A stretch of 64,000 nt of DNA. It comes from Methylotenera versatilis 301 (GTDB taxonomy: Bacteria; Pseudomonadota; Gammaproteobacteria; Burkholderiales; Methylophilaceae). The position numbers and the translations under genes are program-made. Within the stretch, counting starts at the first letter, position 1, and the number at the start of each line of letters is the position of its first letter. The notes below the pieces were generated by a model. That model was not told where the DNA came from. It worked only from the letters and a program-made list of their open reading frames with translations, and did no database searches. This document shows positions 60,957 through 64,000 of this stretch, in pieces. The DNA is taken from positions 1 to 64,000 of the forward strand of contig NC_014207.1 in NCBI RefSeq assembly GCF_000093025.1, given 5' to 3'.

Positions 60957-62377
60957 GTATCTTTAGTGCCGCCACCTTGCGATGAGTTCACCACTAAAGA
61001 CCCTTCATTCATGGCCACACGGCACAATGCGCCTGGCACTACTGAGGTTGTTTTACCTGTTAATACATAAGGGCGAAGGTCTACATGACGTGGTGCAACC
61101 CCTTGTTCAACCATTGTTGGGCAAGTAGAAAGCGCCAGTGTAGGCTGGGCAATGTAATTATCTGGATTCGCCAAAATACGTAATCTAAATTCTTCAATCT
61201 GCGCTTTGCTTGAGGTCGGGCCTACCAGCATGCCGTAGCCGCCAGAGCCTTGTACTTCTTTCACAACCAATTCAGCGAGATTATCTAACACATATTTTCT
61301 GTCATCTTCTTTGCTGAGTTTATAGGTGGGCACATTTGACAATATTGGCTCCTCACCCAAATAGAATTTAATCATGTCAGGCACGTAAGTGTAGGTTGCC
61401 TTGTCATCTGCCACGCCTGTACCAATGGCGTTCGCTAGAGCTACGCCGCCATTGCGATAGACTGAAACCAGCCCTGGCACACCTAACATGGAATCTTGCC
61501 TGAATGCCAATGGGTCAATAAAGTCATCGTCAATACGACGATAAATTACATCAATCTTTTTAGGCCCTTCGGTGGTGCGCATAAATACAGCATTGTCTTT
61601 CACAAACATGTCGCGACCTTCAACCAGTTCAATGCCCATTTGTTGCGCAAGAAAAGCATGCTCAAAGTAAGCACTGTTGTAGGCGCCCGGTGTCATGAGT
61701 ACTACTGTAGGGTCACTTGTTGTGCCACGCGGTGCGACGGCGCGTAGGTTTTCTAGCAGGAGTTGCGGGTAATGTTCAACAGGCGAAATTGGGTATTGTC
61801 TGAAGAGTTCGGGGAATAATCGCATCATCATGCGACGGTCTTCCAGCATGTATGAAACACCAGAAGGCGTTCGTAAGTTATCTTCTAGCACATAAAATGT
61901 ATCAGCTTCGGTGCGCACAATATCAATACCGGCGATATGCGCATAAACGCCGCCCGGTACATCTACCCCTTGCATCTCCGGCCTATACATTTCGTTAGTC
62001 AGTATGCTCTCTGGCATGATGCCAGCTTTGATAATGTCCTGCCCGTGATAGATGTCATTCAAAAACATATTGAGTGCACGCACACGTTGGCAAGCGCCAT
62101 CTGACAGCTTTCCCCATTCACTTGCAGCTAAAATTCGCGGAATTACGTCAAACGGAATCAAGCGCTCGGCACCTTCTTCCTCGCCATAGACTGCGAAAGT
62201 GATACCGACTCGTCGAAACAGTAGTTCTGCATCGCGAGATTTTTGTGCAAGTTGAGAAAAGTCTTTGCCAGCTAACCAGTCAGCATAAGGTGCGTAAACC
62301 TGTCTAACACTTTTTTTTGAATCTACAGATTCATCAAATGCAGTGAGCAGTTTATTTTTATAATCAATAGAAGCCAT
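60938..62377 (-). CDS. Circularly permuted ATP-grasp protein (stand-alone)
   Basis: A 479-aa protein with EDNLRTPSGVSYMLEDRRMMMRLFPELF, VVLMTPGAYNSAYFEHAFLAQ, IDVIYRRIDDDFIDPLAFRQDS and QGSGGYGMLVGPTSS, the type-2 circularly permuted ATP-grasp pattern. It is the first gene of the minus-strand operon (ATP-grasp, alpha-E, transglutaminase, VOC, transglutaminase-DUF2126). A peptide or amide ligase role is predicted for the family; the product is unknown. Confidence 0.92.
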   Translation of the reverse strand: MASIDYKNKLLTAFDESVDSKKSVRQVYAPYADWLAGKDFSQLAQKSRDAELLFRRVGITFAVYGEEEGAERLIPFDVIPRILAASEWGKLSDGACQRVRALNMFLNDIYHGQDIIKAGIMPESILTNEMYRPEMQGVDVPGGVYAHIAGIDIVRTEADTFYVLEDNLRTPSGVSYMLEDRRMMMRLFPELFRQYPISPVEHYPQLLLENLRAVAPRGTTSDPTVVLMTPGAYNSAYFEHAFLAQQMGIELVEGRDMFVKDNAVFMRTTEGPKKIDVIYRRIDDDFIDPLAFRQDSMLGVPGLVSVYRNGGVALANAIGTGVADDKATYTYVPDMIKFYLGEEPILSNVPTYKLSKEDDRKYVLDNLAELVVKEVQGSGGYGMLVGPTSSKAQIEEFRLRILANPDNYIAQPTLALSTCPTMVEQGVAPRHVDLRPYVLTGKTTSVVPGALCRVAMNEGSLVVNSSQGGGTKDTWVLQC

Positions 62378-62746
62378 AGTAAAGTCCTACTTGCAAGGCG
62401 CGTGCCAACTACGGTTAAAGTAACAGGAATGTATATTTAATGCGGCTTTCAGGCTTATTGCAGTTTAAATGTTGAACGTAAAAGATTTAATTTATAAAGT
62501 CTAATTTGTTTGGCGCGCTATTTTGGTGCATTAGAAATTGGTAAGGTATTTAGTTAGTGCGTTAATGCTAATAGTGAATGGTTACAAAAAACGCCTATAG
62601 GCAATAATAGACTCAAATTACTTTAATCAAAGCCAGCTTATTTATTTACTAGGCGTTGGTATAGTAATTGCTGTATCTTCTAGGCAGTATAGCTGTAAAA
62701 GTGTGACTTCCGTCGCGCTTGCATGAATCATTAAAGGAAAACAACT
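62378..62746. other. Divergent intergenic region
   Basis: A 369-bp AT-rich gap between divergent genes. I see no gene, strong palindrome or convincing promoter pair. An AAAGGAAA site precedes the GTG at 62747. It must carry the promoters of both flanking operons. Confidence 0.5.
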
Positions 62747-63544
62747 GTGTGGCTTCGTACTCGATGTGATATTACTTTTGACGTGGCCATTGCAACCCCG
62801 TTTATTCTTATGCTTCGGCCGCGCAGTGGCATCAATCAATGGATTGCGCGCGAATCTTATACGCTTAACCCTAGTGTGCCAGTGGTTGAGTATACAGATA
62901 ATTACGGCAATCTTTGCCAGCGGCTGATCGCACCGCCAGGTGAATTTTCTATTCGTACATCCGCTGATATTATGACAGCAGACAACATCGATGTTTGCGC
63001 AGGTGCACCTTTTGATGAGGTACAAAATTTACCTGATGATGTGCTTACCTATTTGCTGCCTACGCGCTATTGCGAATCGGATCGATTTATCGACCTCGGT
63101 CAGGAACTCGTGGCTGGCGTGACACCTGGTTATGATCAAGTCGCGACCATTGTGGCTTGGATACGTGACAATATTCAATTTAATTCAGACTCCATTCACT
63201 TTCAGTTATCTGCGGTAGAGGTTAACCAGCAGCGCGAGGGTGTATGCCGTGAGTTGGCGCATTTGGGCATCGCACTATGTCGAGGGTTGTGTATTCCTGC
63301 GCGCATGGTGGTGGGTTATCTACACGGACTACAGCCTATGGATTTTCATGCATGGTTTGAGGCTTACGTGGGCGGGCGATGGTATACCTTTGATCCGACA
63401 CAACCGCATCCTATAGGTGGCCGTGTCACCGTGGCTTATGGACGCGATGCTGCTGATGTTGCGATATTTAATCAATTTGGCCCCGCTTTATATCCACAAG
63501 CCATGTCGGTGAGTGTTGAGATGTTAGATGCGGCACCAAACTAA
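62747..63544 (+). CDS. Transglutaminase-like protein 4 (intact triad)
   Basis: A 265-aa protein with a short N-terminal beta domain and a core with C167 ([12 protein letters not shown]), H201 (DFHAWFEAY) and D216 (WYTFDPTQP). It has a GTG start 6 bp after AAAGGAAA. It is divergent from the ATP-grasp operon and followed 21 bp later by another transglutaminase-family gene. Confidence 0.9.
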   Translation: MWLRTRCDITFDVAIATPFILMLRPRSGINQWIARESYTLNPSVPVVEYTDNYGNLCQRLIAPPGEFSIRTSADIMTADNIDVCAGAPFDEVQNLPDDVLTYLLPTRYCESDRFIDLGQELVAGVTPGYDQVATIVAWIRDNIQFNSDSIHFQLSAVEVNQQREGVCRELAHLGIALCRGLCIPARMVVGYLHGLQPMDFHAWFEAYVGGRWYTFDPTQPHPIGGRVTVAYGRDAADVAIFNQFGPALYPQAMSVSVEMLDAAPN

Positions 63545-63565
63545 ACGTTATTCAATTCAAAAGCC

Positions 63566-64000
63566 ATGCAAAGATTACGCATCAAACATCTGACTGAATA
63601 CACATTCCCAGCTCAGGTAATGTTGAATCAGCATAAGTTGTTATTGCGCCCAAGAGAGGGGCATGATGTACGCATTGAGTCATCAAAGTTAGAAATCACG
63701 CCCGCTTACAATATTAAATGGCAACGTGATGTGTTTGATAACTCGCTGGCCATCGTCAATTTTCTGGAGCAGTCCAATAAGCTCACTATTGCTAGTGAGG
63801 TTGTTATTCAACATTACGAACAAGCGCCTTTTGACTTTATGTTAGAAAGCTACGCCGCTCAATATCCATTTACCTACGCATTAGACGAGCAAGCGGATTT
63901 GGCTATTTTTCAACAAGCCAGTTTTTATAATGACCAAGCTGTTGTCAATACTTGGCTGCAACAACAAAACCTATTCGGCATGCAAAACTTTAGCTTGCTG
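63566..64000 (+). CDS. Transglutaminase-like protein 5 (partial, runs off the window)
   Basis: The 145 codons present (MQRLRIKHLTEYTFPAQVML, HKLLLRPREGHDVRIESS, FDNSLAIVNFLEQS) match the N-terminal beta domain of the bacterial transglutaminase-like family. The catalytic core lies beyond the window end. It is on the same strand as, and directly follows, the gene at 62747. Confidence 0.85.
   Translation, partial: MQRLRIKHLTEYTFPAQVMLNQHKLLLRPREGHDVRIESSKLEITPAYNIKWQRDVFDNSLAIVNFLEQSNKLTIASEVVIQHYEQAPFDFMLESYAAQYPFTYALDEQADLAIFQQASFYNDQAVVNTWLQQQNLFGMQNFSLL

Overview
The window opens with dnaA-dnaN-gyrB and an oriC-like spacer, so it most likely starts at the replication origin of a bacterial chromosome. 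Moderate-to-low GC, the protein sequences and the gene families suggest a betaproteobacterium. A methylotroph of the Methylophilaceae (Methylotenera-like) is my best guess, but no marker here proves it.

Region by region. (1) 0-5.4 kb: dnaA, an oriC-like spacer with DnaA boxes, dnaN, a perfect 16-bp parS site, gyrB. (2) 5.6-9.0 kb: a gene with zinc-ribbon-like Cys pairs, split by a complete IS21-family element. (3) 9.4-32.7 kb: a full type I secretion locus. It holds an HlyB-type ABC exporter, a small membrane protein, a 1902-aa RTX protein, a lipoprotein, a 3249-aa RTX protein, a GT1-like glycosyltransferase, an HlyD-type adaptor and a TolC-type outer-membrane protein. A decayed second copy of the exporter 3' end lies between the two RTX units, pointing to an older duplication. 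(4) 32.9-40.3 kb: an accessory island. It holds a truncated unknown gene, a second IS21 element whose istA carries an in-frame amber codon, a truncated HTH gene, a PD-(D/E)xK-like protein, and a compact four-gene operon (HTH regulator, unknown, HELGH metallopeptidase-like protein, dCTP-deaminase-like protein) behind a promoter buried in a 40-bp palindrome. I regard this operon as the best candidate for an undescribed, possibly anti-phage, system. (5) 40.6-45.3 kb: an orphan TAXI-type binding protein and a GAF-PAS-GGDEF-EAL c-di-GMP enzyme. (6) 45.4-64 kb: a very large Anbu / circularly permuted ATP-grasp / alpha-E / transglutaminase locus, interrupted by a REP-RAYT unit and by ppc. It has two ATP-grasp/alpha-E sets (one fused, one split), five transglutaminase-like genes (one with Ser in place of the catalytic Cys, one running off the window end) and a 4-hydroxyphenylpyruvate-dioxygenase-like VOC protein.

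How the genes work together. The T1SS genes make one export machine for two giant Ca-binding surface or secreted proteins; each RTX gene is directly preceded by a small membrane protein or lipoprotein. In the last region, ATP-grasp, alpha-E, transglutaminase-like and proteasome-like proteins form a recurrent genomic association whose product is not established; peptide ligation and peptide cleavage are the usual predictions.
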